A stretch of DNA of 16,318 nt from Microbotryum silenes-acaulis. Taxonomy: Eukaryota > Basidiomycota > Microbotryomycetes > Microbotryales > Microbotryaceae. Of the stretch, positions 1 to 7,793 are shown piece after piece; position 1 is the stretch's first letter, and each line of letters begins with the position of its first letter. The position numbers were made by a program, and so were the translations under genes. The notes under the pieces were generated by a model that worked only from the letters and a program-made list of their open reading frames with translations, was not told the origin of the DNA and searched no databases. The DNA is taken from NCBI GenBank assembly GCA_003665825.1, contig QPFY01000081.1:1-16318 (forward strand), in the 5' to 3' direction.

Positions 1-555
1 TGCGCGACTGCACCTCACGGCGAAACACCCGCCCGCCGGCCCTGCCGCCGCTGCCACAAGAAAGGGCACTGGGCCTCGACTGCAAGCACCGGGGCGAACA
101 AAAACACACCGGCGACGACAACCAGGACGACATGTCTCTCCCCGCCGCTCAACAGCCTAACGTCGGCTATTTCGCTCCTGCCTGTTCGCTCGCCGGCAAC
201 TCCCGACTGATGCCTTTGTAGTCGACTCGGGCGCCACGGCACACATGGTCGCCGATCGTTCTCTATTCACGGGCCCTCGACTGCAAGCACCGGGCGAACA
301 AAAACACACCGGCGACGACAACCAGGACGACATGTCTCTCCCCGCCGCTCAACAGCCTAACGTCGGCTATTTCGCCTCCTGCCTGTTCGCTCGCCGGCAA
401 CTCCCGACTGATGCCTTTGTAGTCGACTCGGGCGCCACGGCACACATGGTCGCCGATCGTTCTCTATTCACGGCTTATCGCCAGACGGCGCACACCAAGA
501 TCGGCGGCATTGCCGGCGGTATCACGGCCATCGGCATGGGGGACGTAGCGTTCGT
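1..555 (+). pseudogene. Element C gag-pol fragment: zinc knuckle to protease, with internal duplication
   Basis: Plus-strand remnant of the polyprotein, running from the second CCHC knuckle (C-x2-C-x4-H-x4-C, around 50-85) to just past the aspartic protease active site (DSGA, near 220 and again near 428). Compared with element A it has lost single bases in several homopolymers (for example GGCCTCGAC near 72-80, where A has one more C), so the first pass is out of frame. The second pass (from about 245) reads openly through protease to 555. There it is cut by the LTR of element A, and the following frame is LTR sequence. In an intact element the protease would cleave Gag-Pol inside the virus-like particle. 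This copy cannot be functional. Confidence 0.85.
71..472 (+). repeat. Direct tandem duplication of about 200 bp in the element C protease region
   Basis: The sequence from the end of the zinc knuckle to the protease motif occurs twice head to tail, at about 71-270 and 271-472. The first pass ends in TTCTCTATTCAC and then re-enters at GGGCCCTCGACTGC. GG is shared at the junction, which suggests slippage or template switching. Copies differ by a few single-base indels. A and B have a single copy, so the duplication is private to C. Confidence 0.9.
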
Positions 556-610
556 TATTCGATCAACTCTACTACGTCAGCGATGTAGTTATAGCCAAGA
601 GTGATGAATA
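556..610 (-). repeat. 55-bp LTR unit, first copy of the twin pair (second at 626-680)
   Basis: A 55-bp unit starting TATTC and ending GAATA (5-bp inverted ends) is present at 556-610 and 626-680, separated by a 15-bp spacer. The same twin arrangement occurs at 5426-5475/5497-5551, 10326-10380/10396-10450 and, inverted, 13364-13418/13434-13488. Inside each unit ACTAC and GTAGT can form a small hairpin. The pair occupies the PBS-proximal end of the LTR, where R/U5 would be expected. Confidence 0.85.
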
Positions 611-641
611 TCATTTCAACATACCTATTCGATCAACTCTA

Positions 642-3600
642 CTACGTCAGCGATGTAGTTATAGCCAAGAGTGATGAATAGGAATCTAACAGTAAGGGAG
701 CCGCGCGCCCCAAGTCCTCAGCCAGCGAGCCTCGGGGCTGAGCCAATGTGCCAGGCTCGCTGCGCGCGCCTAAGTCCTGGGCCGATGCGCCCGGCTCGCT
801 CCGCGCGCCTAAGTCCTGGGCCGATGCGCCCGGCTCGCTCCGCGCGCCTAAGTCCTGACCCGAGCGGAGAGTGGATTCCTCACACCCCCCACGCGAACGC
901 GAGGTAGACTTGAGCCGTGGGTGCCGCGTCCGGAGGCCTAGAGCATAGCAATGTATACCAAAAATCTTGGGACCCAGCGCTTTGGTGAATAGGTCCGCAA
1001 CCATGTCCGCTGTGCCAACGTGTGAGAGGGAGATATCGCCTCGGTTGACCATGTCGCGGACAAAATGCTCGCGGAGGCGTATGTGTCGAGTGCCGGAGGT
1101 GCGAACGGGGTCGTGAGCGACGGCGGCCGCGGCCTCGTTGTCGGTGAAGATGTGAGCTGCATCGATCGGGCGAACGTGGAGCTCGGAGAGGAGTTGCGTA
1201 AGGTAAATCGCTTCCTTACCAGCGTGCGACAAGGCGAGGTATTCGGCATCAGTGGTGGAATCCGCCACCCGAGTCTGACGCTTCGATGACCAAGAGACGG
1301 CGGAGCCGGCCAAGTAAAAGACGAAGCCCATTGTGGAGATGGACGTGTCGACGCAGGCACCCCAGTTCGCATCGGAATACCCAACCACACCCGTAACTTT
1401 GGCTGGACCGCGGGCGTAGAGTAGCTCATCGCGGTACGTGGCGCGAAGGTAGCGAAGGACGTGTTTGACGGCAATCCAATGACGGCGGCCAGGGTTGTTG
1501 GCGAACCGGGACAAGTACGAGACGGCGAAGGCAATGTCGGGTCGAGTGCCAAGGGAAATGTACAGGAGGGAGCCAATGGCTTGTAGGTACCACGATCGAA
1601 TGCGCTCCGTTCCTTGACCCGGAACTGCCGTGAGCGAGAGGCCGGGCGTCATTGGCACCGTAGCGCCGCGTGTCGTGGTGTCGAAGTGAAACCGGGCGAG
1701 CACGTCCATGATGTAGCGTTCCTGGGATAGGGCAATGGAGCCGTCGTCCAGGCGGCGGATTTGGATGCCGAGGATGTATTCCGCGGGGCCGAGTCGTTTG
1801 ACGCCGTATCGTTGTTCGAGGCCGGAGATGACGCGTTCGATCTCGTCGAGGGCGGGGCTGACAATGAGGAGATCGTCGACATACAAGGCGATATAATGGG
1901 GCCGTTGCTGATCATCAATGTGAGAGTAAATGCAGTGATCAGTGCCCGTTGCCTTGTACCCGAGACTCCTGAGTGATGTGTCAATGTGGCGATTCCAGAT
2001 GCGACCGGCCTGCTTGAGACCGTAGATTGAGCGCCGCAGGCGGAGAATCTTATCACTTGGGAAGTCGAAACCTCGTGGCGTCGTCATCCAGATATCGTGA
2101 TCGAGCTCGCCGTGGAGGTAAGCCTTGTCGATGTCGGCCTGATGAACGTGGTAACCATTGGCAGCGGCGAGGGCAAGGAGGCAGCGAATGGAGGAGAACC
2201 GGGCGACGGGTGCGAAAGTCTCCGAGAAGTCGATGCCGTCGCGTTGTCGGTTACCTTGCGCTACGAGACGTGCCTTGTGCCCCGTGACTTCGCCGCGTGC
2301 GTCGCGTTTGGTCTTCCAGACGAACTTGGAGGTGACGATAGTGGCGCCCGGTGGTACGGAGGATCGAGGCTCGATGGTGAACACCTTGAAGTCGTCGCGC
2401 ATGGCGGTGAACTCGGCGGCGGCAGCCTGAGCCCAGATGTCGTGCTCGTCGCTGGACATTGCTTCGCGCCAGGTCTGAGGATCGCTAGTAATCGACTTGA
2501 CGGGCTCGATGGCGTCGAGGGTGGGGTCGTCGTCGTCTGTGGCGATGAAGGCGCGGTGGTGGCGAGAGAGGAAATCGATCTCATCAGGGGAGTCGTCATC
2601 GGAGGGCTGTTCAGCGGGGGCAATGGCGGGTGCGGGCGTCACCAGGGTGTCGTCGTCGGATCGATGTACGTCCATCAGGTTGAGGCGAACCGCGGTGTTG
2701 GAGTTGAGGAGGTCAAGCGGGTCGTCCGAGTCATCGAGGGACGGTCCTCCGGCCGAGGACGTGGCGGGCGACGAAAGCGGGACAAGCGACGGGGACGGCG
2801 AGGGGCTGATATCTGTAGAATTAAGTAAGGATCCGCCAGTGTACCCTGGGGCCACGTCAACGGCGCTCATGGCAGAATCATCAAGAGAGGATGAGACGTC
2901 CATGTGCGCCGACCTTACTAGTGGGGTCCTCGTCTTGACGGCGGGGGCGGGCGTGTCGGCGGGAATGACGAACTGGCGTTCGGTGTTGTCCACATCGACG
3001 GGCGTGTTGATTGGGAGGCCGGGGAAGTCGTCGTCGAGGAAGGTGGCATTTCGGCCAATCACAACCTTGTTGGTATAATGGTCGAAGAAACGGAAAGCCT
3101 TGGAGGCGAGGTCGTAACCGGTGAAGATCACGCGCGCGGCCTTGGGGTCGAGCTTGCTGCGAAGGTCCGGCGCGACCGTGAGCCAGGCCGCGCAGCCGAA
3201 CGGGTGGAGGGCGGTGGTGGTGGTGCGTCGGCCGTTCCAAACGGATTCTGGAGTCTGTTTGGCCAAAGCTGAGTGTGAGCACCTGTTTTTGCAATAAACG
3301 AAGTACGCAGCCGCTTCATCCCAAAAGGTGGCCGGCAGATGGGAGTCAGCAAGGAGGGCGAGGATGCCCTCGACAATGGAGAGATTGACACGTTCGGCAC
3401 GACCGTTTTGCTGAGGTGTGTAGGGGATAGAGTATTGACGACGAATGCCCCTGGACTTGCAGAACTCCGTGAATGCGTTCGATCGGTACTCCCCGCCGTT
3501 GTCAGTGCGAAGGGTTTTTAAACGCGCGTTCGTCTCTAACTCCACTTCGGCGAGCCAAGTCTGGAAGGTCGGGAAGACGTCGCTTTTGTGATCGATCGCG

Positions 3601-5291
3601 TATGCCCAGAGTTTGCGAGAGTGGTCGTCAAGAAATGTGACAAGGTAGCGCTTCCCGGTCAAGGACGGAGTGGGGAACGAAAGGACATCGCTGTGCACGA
3701 GGCCGAGTCTCTCGGGGGAATGCGACTCAGAGTCGGGAAAAGGAAGACGGTGGCCTTTGGAACCAAGGCAAGCATTGCAAACAAACTCCTCTACGTCTTT
3801 GTCACTGTACCCGGCCCCAAACCCGTCCAGCAAACCTGCGGCGATCATCTTCTGTATAGAGGATGGGGCAAGATGGCCGAGGCAGCGGTGAAGGGTAAGC
3901 AGGGGCACGGTAGACTCAGAACGCGAGAGAAGGGCAAGCTGCTGACACTTGGTGTGATCCGCGTCCAAAAGGTAGAGACCGTCGTTAACCCTGGTACCGT
4001 GAGCAATGGCCTGGCCGTCCTTGGCGATGTCGATGCCGTCGCTGGTGAAGGCGAGTCGAACGCGGTCGGTGTCGCAGAGGCGAGAAACAGAGAGGAGGTT
4101 GACGTGGAGGCCCGGCGTGTGCAGAACGCCACGCAGCGTGATCGGATGTCCGGTCTTGGCAACGAACGCTACGTCCCCCATACCAATGGCCGTGATACCG
4201 CCGGCGATGCCGCCGATCTTGGTGTGCGCCGTCTGGCGATAAGCCGTGAATAGAGAGCGATCGGCGACCATGTGTGCCGTGGCGCCCGAGTCGACTACAA
4301 AGGCGTCAGTCGGGAGTTGCCGGCGAGCGAACAGGCAGGAGGCGAAATAGCCGATGTTAGGCTGTTGAGCGGCGGGGAGAGACGTGTCGTCCTGGTTGTC
4401 GTCGCCGGTGTGTTTCTGTTCGCCCCGGTGCTTGCAGTCGAGGGCCCAGTGACCTTTCTTGTGGCAGCGGCGGCAGGGGCCGGCGGGCGGGTGTGTCGCC
4501 CGTGAGGTGCAGTCGCGCAGACGGTGGCCGGGGGCGCGGCAGGCGGGACAAGGGGAGGCGGTGGCGAGCATGGCCGAGTGCGATGACGAGAGTCCCGCCG
4601 AGCGAAGCTGGATGCGAATGCGATCCGTCAGCGTCGTGAGTTCCGGGAGGTCGCGTTGGTTGCGCTGCTCGTCCGTGAACGTGAGTCGGAAGCTGTCGAG
4701 GCAGGGTGGGACCATGGCGAGCACGTGAGTGGCGAGCACGTCGTTGAGCGAGGTTTTGGCGTCGCGGATTTCCTGCGCGATCGACATGTATTCACGGAGC
4801 CACGTGTCGTACGCCTCGACGGAGGCAGGCATCTTCCTGAAGTCCCAAAGGCGGGCGAACAACTCGAGGGTACGAGTGGCGTCGTCCGGTGCGAAACGAG
4901 CCTTGAGTGCGGCGAAGATGCGTGGTGCCGACAGGTCGTCGCTGGGGATGGTGTCGAGGGTGGCTGAGACGTCGGCTGAGTCGATCGAGCCAACGATGAT
5001 TTCACGCGCGGCGTCGTCACGGGCGGCAAGCTGGTCGGCCGTCCACGTCGGGGGAATGACACCGTCAAGAACGTAACCACGGGCTTGATTTGGAAGCGCG
5101 AGACGGAGTTGACGTAACCAGTTTGTAAACGACTTAGGGCCGTCAAGGCGAGCGTGCTTGGGGAACACGACTTTTGATGCGGTGGCGGTGTTTGCCTGCG
5201 TGGCAGTGACGGGCGGGGAGGCGGCGGCGGCGGCAGGGGGCTGTGAGGCCTGTAGAGCGGCAAGCTGTGCCTGTAGCGTGGCGATTTGCAC
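642..5291 (-). CDS. Element A Gag-Pol polyprotein (Gag, protease, integrase, RT, RNase H)
   Basis: Single open frame of about 1,549 codons encoding everything needed for copia-type retrotransposition in cytoplasmic particles. In order: alanine/proline-rich N terminus, Gag core (about 40-230), two CCHC knuckles (C248-C261, C273-C286), protease DSGA (334-337), GAG-pre-integrase HHCC zinc site (H468, H473, C505, C508), integrase catalytic D535, D597, E633 (D-x35-E), and the GRNATFLD region near 746. A Ser/Asp-rich linker (780-960) holds the intron-like block. RT follows (about 965-1210, YVDD 1137-1140), then RNase H (D1307, E1350, D1384). No frameshift separates Gag and Pol. The listed first codon is GTG. 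The frame is open further upstream to a TAA in the PBS region but has no ATG, unlike element B, so A may be unable to start normally. The last 80 or so residues are encoded by the 3' LTR, which is unusual. Confidence 0.93.
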   Translation of the reverse strand: MQIATLQAQLAALQASQPPAAAAASPPVTATQANTATASKVVFPKHARLDGPKSFTNWLRQLRLALPNQARGYVLDGVIPPTWTADQLAARDDAAREIIVGSIDSADVSATLDTIPSDDLSAPRIFAALKARFAPDDATRTLELFARLWDFRKMPASVEAYDTWLREYMSIAQEIRDAKTSLNDVLATHVLAMVPPCLDSFRLTFTDEQRNQRDLPELTTLTDRIRIQLRSAGLSSSHSAMLATASPCPACRAPGHRLRDCTSRATHPPAGPCRRCHKKGHWALDCKHRGEQKHTGDDNQDDTSLPAAQQPNIGYFASCLFARRQLPTDAFVVDSGATAHMVADRSLFTAYRQTAHTKIGGIAGGITAIGMGDVAFVAKTGHPITLRGVLHTPGLHVNLLSVSRLCDTDRVRLAFTSDGIDIAKDGQAIAHGTRVNDGLYLLDADHTKCQQLALLSRSESTVPLLTLHRCLGHLAPSSIQKMIAAGLLDGFGAGYSDKDVEEFVCNACLGSKGHRLPFPDSESHSPERLGLVHSDVLSFPTPSLTGKRYLVTFLDDHSRKLWAYAIDHKSDVFPTFQTWLAEVELETNARLKTLRTDNGGEYRSNAFTEFCKSRGIRRQYSIPYTPQQNGRAERVNLSIVEGILALLADSHLPATFWDEAAAYFVYCKNRCSHSALAKQTPESVWNGRRTTTTALHPFGCAAWLTVAPDLRSKLDPKAARVIFTGYDLASKAFRFFDHYTNKVVIGRNATFLDDDFPGLPINTPVDVDNTERQFVIPADTPAPAVKTRTPLVRSAHMDVSSSLDDSAMSAVDVAPGYTGGSLLNSTDISPSPSPSLVPLSSPATSSAGGPSLDDSDDPLDLLNSNTAVRLNLMDVHRSDDDTLVTPAPAIAPAEQPSDDDSPDEIDFLSRHHRAFIATDDDDPTLDAIEPVKSITSDPQTWREAMSSDEHDIWAQAAAAEFTAMRDDFKVFTIEPRSSVPPGATIVTSKFVWKTKRDARGEVTGHKARLVAQGNRQRDGIDFSETFAPVARFSSIRCLLALAAANGYHVHQADIDKAYLHGELDHDIWMTTPRGFDFPSDKILRLRRSIYGLKQAGRIWNRHIDTSLRSLGYKATGTDHCIYSHIDDQQRPHYIALYVDDLLIVSPALDEIERVISGLEQRYGVKRLGPAEYILGIQIRRLDDGSIALSQERYIMDVLARFHFDTTTRGATVPMTPGLSLTAVPGQGTERIRSWYLQAIGSLLYISLGTRPDIAFAVSYLSRFANNPGRRHWIAVKHVLRYLRATYRDELLYARGPAKVTGVVGYSDANWGACVDTSISTMGFVFYLAGSAVSWSSKRQTRVADSTTDAEYLALSHAGKEAIYLTQLLSELHVRPIDAAHIFTDNEAAAAVAHDPVRTSGTRHIRLREHFVRDMVNRGDISLSHVGTADMVADLFTKALGPKIFGIHCYALGLRTRHPRLKSTSRSRGGCEESTLRSGQDLGARSEPGASAQDLGARSEPGASAQDLGARSEPGTLAQPRGSLAEDLGRAAPLLLDSYSSLLAITTSLT
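741..857 (-). repeat. Three 39-bp tandem repeats in the element A 3' LTR
   Basis: Units at 741-779, 780-818 and 819-857 share a core read on the plus strand as CGCGCGCCTAAGTCCTG. The last two are identical and the first has a few changes. The same array is at 5612-5728 and 10511-10627. The element C LTR has an expanded, partly truncated version at 13161-13303. The unit is exactly 13 codons and is open in the pol frame, where it reads as repeats of [13 protein letters not shown]. Confidence 0.88.
885..891 (-). other. Polypurine tract of element A
   Basis: In the element's sense the bases just before the 3' LTR are GTGGGGGG (six Gs), followed by TGTGAGG. This is where a plus-strand primer tract belongs. 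It is short and, oddly, lies inside the open pol frame. The G-run is six here, nine in B and eight in C. Confidence 0.6.
2813..2918 (-). other. Conserved intron-like block in the integrase-RT linker of element A
   Basis: In minus sense the block starts GTAAGG (2918-2913) and ends CTTACTTAATTCTACAG at 2813, resembling a 5' splice site, a branch site and a 3' splice site. It is 106 nt, starts at a codon boundary (phase 0) and contains no in-frame stop. Retained, it keeps integrase and RT in one frame. Removed, it would shift into a frame that ends at 2675 after about 45 codons. About 101 of 106 bases match element E (15928-16033), although surrounding sequence is much more diverged. Splicing itself is inferred. 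Confidence 0.5.
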
Positions 5292-5401
5292 GCTGATCAG
5301 CTGAGGGTCCCTCGGGTTCGCCGGGGGGGGATTGTATGCGTAAGGGTGCGATGGGCCAAAAGTGGGGCCGTCGGGAGCTGGGTCACGGGGTTTTGGCGGG
5401 G
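5292..5401 (-). other. 5' leader and gag N-terminal region of element A, unlike that of element B
   Basis: Between the PBS and the shared gag sequence A has about 110 bp that aligns poorly with the matching part of B (10166-10301), although both sides are near-identical. Only short pieces are shared (for example GTGCGATGGG). The gag frame is open through it and would read Pro-rich residues such as [14 protein letters not shown]. No minus-strand ATG is present in 5292-5425. It may be the 5' end of another subfamily acquired by template switching. Confidence 0.7.
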
Positions 5402-5425
5402 CTGGTAGCTCGTGGGCTTATAACC
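5402..5425 (-). other. Primer-binding site of element A (half-tRNA type)
   Basis: Directly inside the 5' LTR, the plus strand reads TGGTAGCTCGTGGG then CTTATAACC. This resembles the D-arm to anticodon loop of a tRNA, the form of primer known from Drosophila copia, whose initiator tRNA half ends in CCCATAACC. Here the loop CTTATAA carries TAT in the anticodon position, so the primer could be a tRNA-Ile(UAU) half rather than initiator Met. The identical site occurs in B, and a variant occurs in D. Confidence 0.7.
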
Positions 5426-5484
5426 TATTCGATCAACTCTACTACGTCAGCGATGTAGTTATAGCCAAGAGTGATAATGATCAT
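5425..5484 (-). CDS. Possible upstream ORF in the element A 5' LTR (19 codons)
   Basis: An ATG in the spacer between the twin 55-bp units opens a 19-codon frame (MIIITLGYNY...) that ends in TAG at the LTR/PBS boundary. The first base of the stop is LTR-derived and its last base is the first G of the PBS. The same frame exists at 10325-10384. The two spacers differ by several single-base indels, yet the ORF length is the same. If transcription starts upstream in the LTR it would precede gag. Whether it is transcribed or translated is unknown. Confidence 0.3.
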   Translation of the reverse strand: MIIITLGYNYIADVVELIE

Positions 5485-5755
5485 TTACAACATACCTATT
5501 CGATCAACTCTACTACGTCAGCGATGTAGTTATAGCCAAGAGTGATGAATAGGAATCTAACAGTAAGGGAGCCGCGCGCCCCAAGTCCTCAGCCAGCGAG
5601 CCTCGGGGCTGAGCCAATGTGCCAGGCTCGCTGCGCGCGCCTAAGTCCTGGGCCGATGCGCCCGGCTCGCTCCGCGCGCCTAAGTCCTGGGCCGATGCGC
5701 CCGGCTCGCTCCGCGCGCCTAAGTCCTGACCCGAGCGGAGAGTGGATTCCTCACA
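5426..5755 (-). repeat. Shared LTR: 5' LTR of element A and 3' LTR of element B (330 bp)
   Basis: It matches 556-884 throughout, apart from small indels in the spacer between the 55-bp units (5476-5496 is 21 bp, including a remodelled unit end). Its PBS-side flank is element A's PBS, and its other flank is element B's nine-G polypurine tract. It therefore serves both elements, as expected after unequal LTR-LTR recombination. Confidence 0.85.
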
Positions 5756-5764
5756 CCCCCCCCC
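5756..5764 (-). other. Polypurine tract of element B
   Basis: Nine Gs in the element's sense just before TGTGAGG of the LTR. This is three more than in A, so the pol frame still reads through into the LTR. Confidence 0.6.
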
Positions 5765-7687
5765 ACGCGAACGCGAGGTAGACTTGAGCCGTGGGTGCCG
5801 CGTCCGGAGGCCTAGAGCATAGCAATGTATACCAAAAATCTTGGGACCCAGCGCTTTGGTGAATAGGTCCGCAACCATGTCCGCTGTGCCAACGTGTGAG
5901 AGGGAGATATCGCCTCGGTTGACCATGTCGCGGACAAAATGCTCGCGGAGGCGTATGTGTCGAGTGCCGGAGGTGCGAACGGGGTCGTGAGCGACGGCGG
6001 CCGCGGCCTCGTTGTCGGTGAAGATGTGAGCTGCATCGATCGGGCGAACGTGGAGCTCGGAGAGGAGTTGCGTAAGGTAAATCGCTTCCTTACCAGCGTG
6101 CGACAAGGCGAGGTATTCGGCATCAGTGGTGGAATCCGCCACCCGAGTCTGACGCTTCGATGACCAAGAGACGGCGGAGCCGGCCAAGTAAAAGACGAAG
6201 CCCATTGTGGAGATGGACGTGTCGACGCAGGCACCCCAGTTCGCATCGGAATACCCAACCACACCCGTAACTTTGGCTGGACCGCGGGCGTAGAGTAGCT
6301 CATCGCGGTACGTGGCGCGAAGGTAGCGAAGGACGTGTTTGACGGCAATCCAATGACGGCGGCCAGGGTTGTTGGCGAACCGGGACAAGTACGAGACGGC
6401 GAAGGCAATGTCGGGTCGAGTGCCAAGGGAAATGTACAGGAGGGAGCCAATGGCTTGTAGGTACCACGATCGAATGCGCTCCGTTCCTTGACCCGGAACT
6501 GCCGTGAGCGAGAGGCCGGGCGTCATTGGCACCGTAGCGCCGCGTGTCGTGGTGTCGAAGTGAAACCGGGCGAGCACGTCCATGATGTAGCGTTCCTGGG
6601 ATAGGGCAATGGAGCCGTCGTCCAGGCGGCGGATTTGGATGCCGAGGATGTATTCCGCGGGGCCGAGTCGTTTGACGCCGTATCGTTGTTCGAGGCCGGA
6701 GATGACGCGTTCGATCTCGTCGAGGGCGGGGCTGACAATGAGGAGATCGTCGACATACAAGGCGATATAATGGGGCCGTTGCTGATCATCAATGTGAGAG
6801 TAAATGCAGTGATCAGTGCCCGTTGCCTTGTACCCGAGACTCCTGAGTGATGTGTCAATGTGGCGATTCCAGATGCGACCGGCCTGCTTGAGACCGTAGA
6901 TTGAGCGCCGCAGGCGGAGAATCTTATCACTTGGGAAGTCGAAACCTCGTGGCGTCGTCATCCAGATATCGTGATCGAGCTCGCCGTGGAGGTAAGCCTT
7001 GTCGATGTCGGCCTGATGAACGTGGTAACCATTGGCAGCGGCGAGGGCAAGGAGGCAGCGAATGGAGGAGAACCGGGCGACGGGTGCGAAAGTCTCCGAG
7101 AAGTCGATGCCGTCGCGTTGTCGGTTACCTTGCGCTACGAGACGTGCCTTGTGCCCCGTGACTTCGCCGCGTGCGTCGCGTTTGGTCTTCCAGACGAACT
7201 TGGAGGTGACGATAGTGGCGCCCGGTGGTACGGAGGATCGAGGCTCGATGGTGAACACCTTGAAGTCGTCGCGCATGGCGGTGAACTCGGCGGCGGCAGC
7301 CTGAGCCCAGATGTCGTGCTCGTCGCTGGACATTGCTTCGCGCCAGGTCTGAGGATCGCTAGTAATCGACTTGACGGGCTCGATGGCGTCGAGGGTGGGG
7401 TCGTCGTCGTCTGTGGCGATGAAGGCGCGGTGGTGGCGAGAGAGGAAAATCGATCTCATCAGGGGAGTCGTCATCGGAGGGCTGTTCAGCGGGGGCAATG
7501 GCGGGTGCGGGCGTCACCAGGGTGTCGTCGTCGGATCGATGTACGTCCATCAGGTTGAGGCGAACCGCGGTGTTGGAGTTGAGGAGGTCAAGCGGGTCGT
7601 CCGAGTCATCGAGGGACGGTCCTCCGGCCGAGGACGTGGCGGGCGACGAAAGCGGGACAAGCGACGGGGACGGCGAGGGGCTGATAT

Positions 7688-7793
7688 CTGTAGAATTAAG
7701 TAAGGATCCGCCAGTGTACCCTGGGGCCACGTCAACGGCGCTCATGGCAGAATCATCAAGAGAGGATGAGACGTCCATGTGCGCCGACCTTAC
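7688..7793 (-). other. Conserved intron-like block, element B copy
   Basis: Identical by eye to the element A block: GTAAGG at the start, CTTAC branch-like site and CTACAG at the end, 106 nt. It lies inside the stretch of B that is out of frame between the two homopolymer indels. The nearer indel is 25 bases upstream in the element's sense. Confidence 0.5.

Larger units (their letters stand above)
556..884 (-). repeat. 3' LTR of element A (329 bp)
   Basis: The LTR reads TGTGAGGAATCC at its 5' end (minus sense, base 884) and ends ATCGAATA at 556. It appears identical to the LTR at 10326-10654 and near-identical to 5426-5755. The 5' boundary is set by the G-run (polypurine tract) just before TGTGAG. 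The 3' boundary is set by the point where the copies diverge, and by the PBS in the 5' LTR copies. It ends in TA, not the usual CA. It contains three 39-bp repeats (741-857) and two 55-bp units (556-610 and 626-680). The pol frame runs into it and stops at 642. Confidence 0.8.
556..5755 (-). mobile_element. Element A: full-length copia-type LTR retrotransposon, minus strand
   Basis: Complete element with 3' LTR 556-884, polypurine tract next to it, gag-pol 642-5291, PBS 5402-5425 and 5' LTR 5426-5755. The 5' LTR is also the 3' LTR of element B, so A and B form a tandem with three LTRs. Total length is about 5.2 kb, normal for copia elements. Its left flank is the protease region of element C (551-555 TTCGT). 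The right flank is element B rather than C, so no target-site duplication can be seen. Near-identity of LTRs and internal region to B indicates recent origin. Confidence 0.88.

Noticed and set aside
556..680. Spaced direct repeats that could look like a small CRISPR array
   Set aside because: Only two units, lying inside LTRs of retrotransposons, with no cas genes and eukaryotic context.
556..680. The twin 55-bp units as the complete LTR of 125 bp
   Set aside because: The G-run followed by TGTGAG at 884, and the same segment flanking all copies, show that the LTR is about 329 bp and includes the 39-bp repeats.
3588..4253. Plus-strand frame of 221 codons, repeated at 8462-9127
   Set aside because: It is antisense to protease/integrase in A and B and is duplicated only because the elements are.
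642..5291. An envelope-like gene after RNase H
   Set aside because: Nothing but the polypurine tract and LTR follows RNase H, with no signal peptide or membrane segment.
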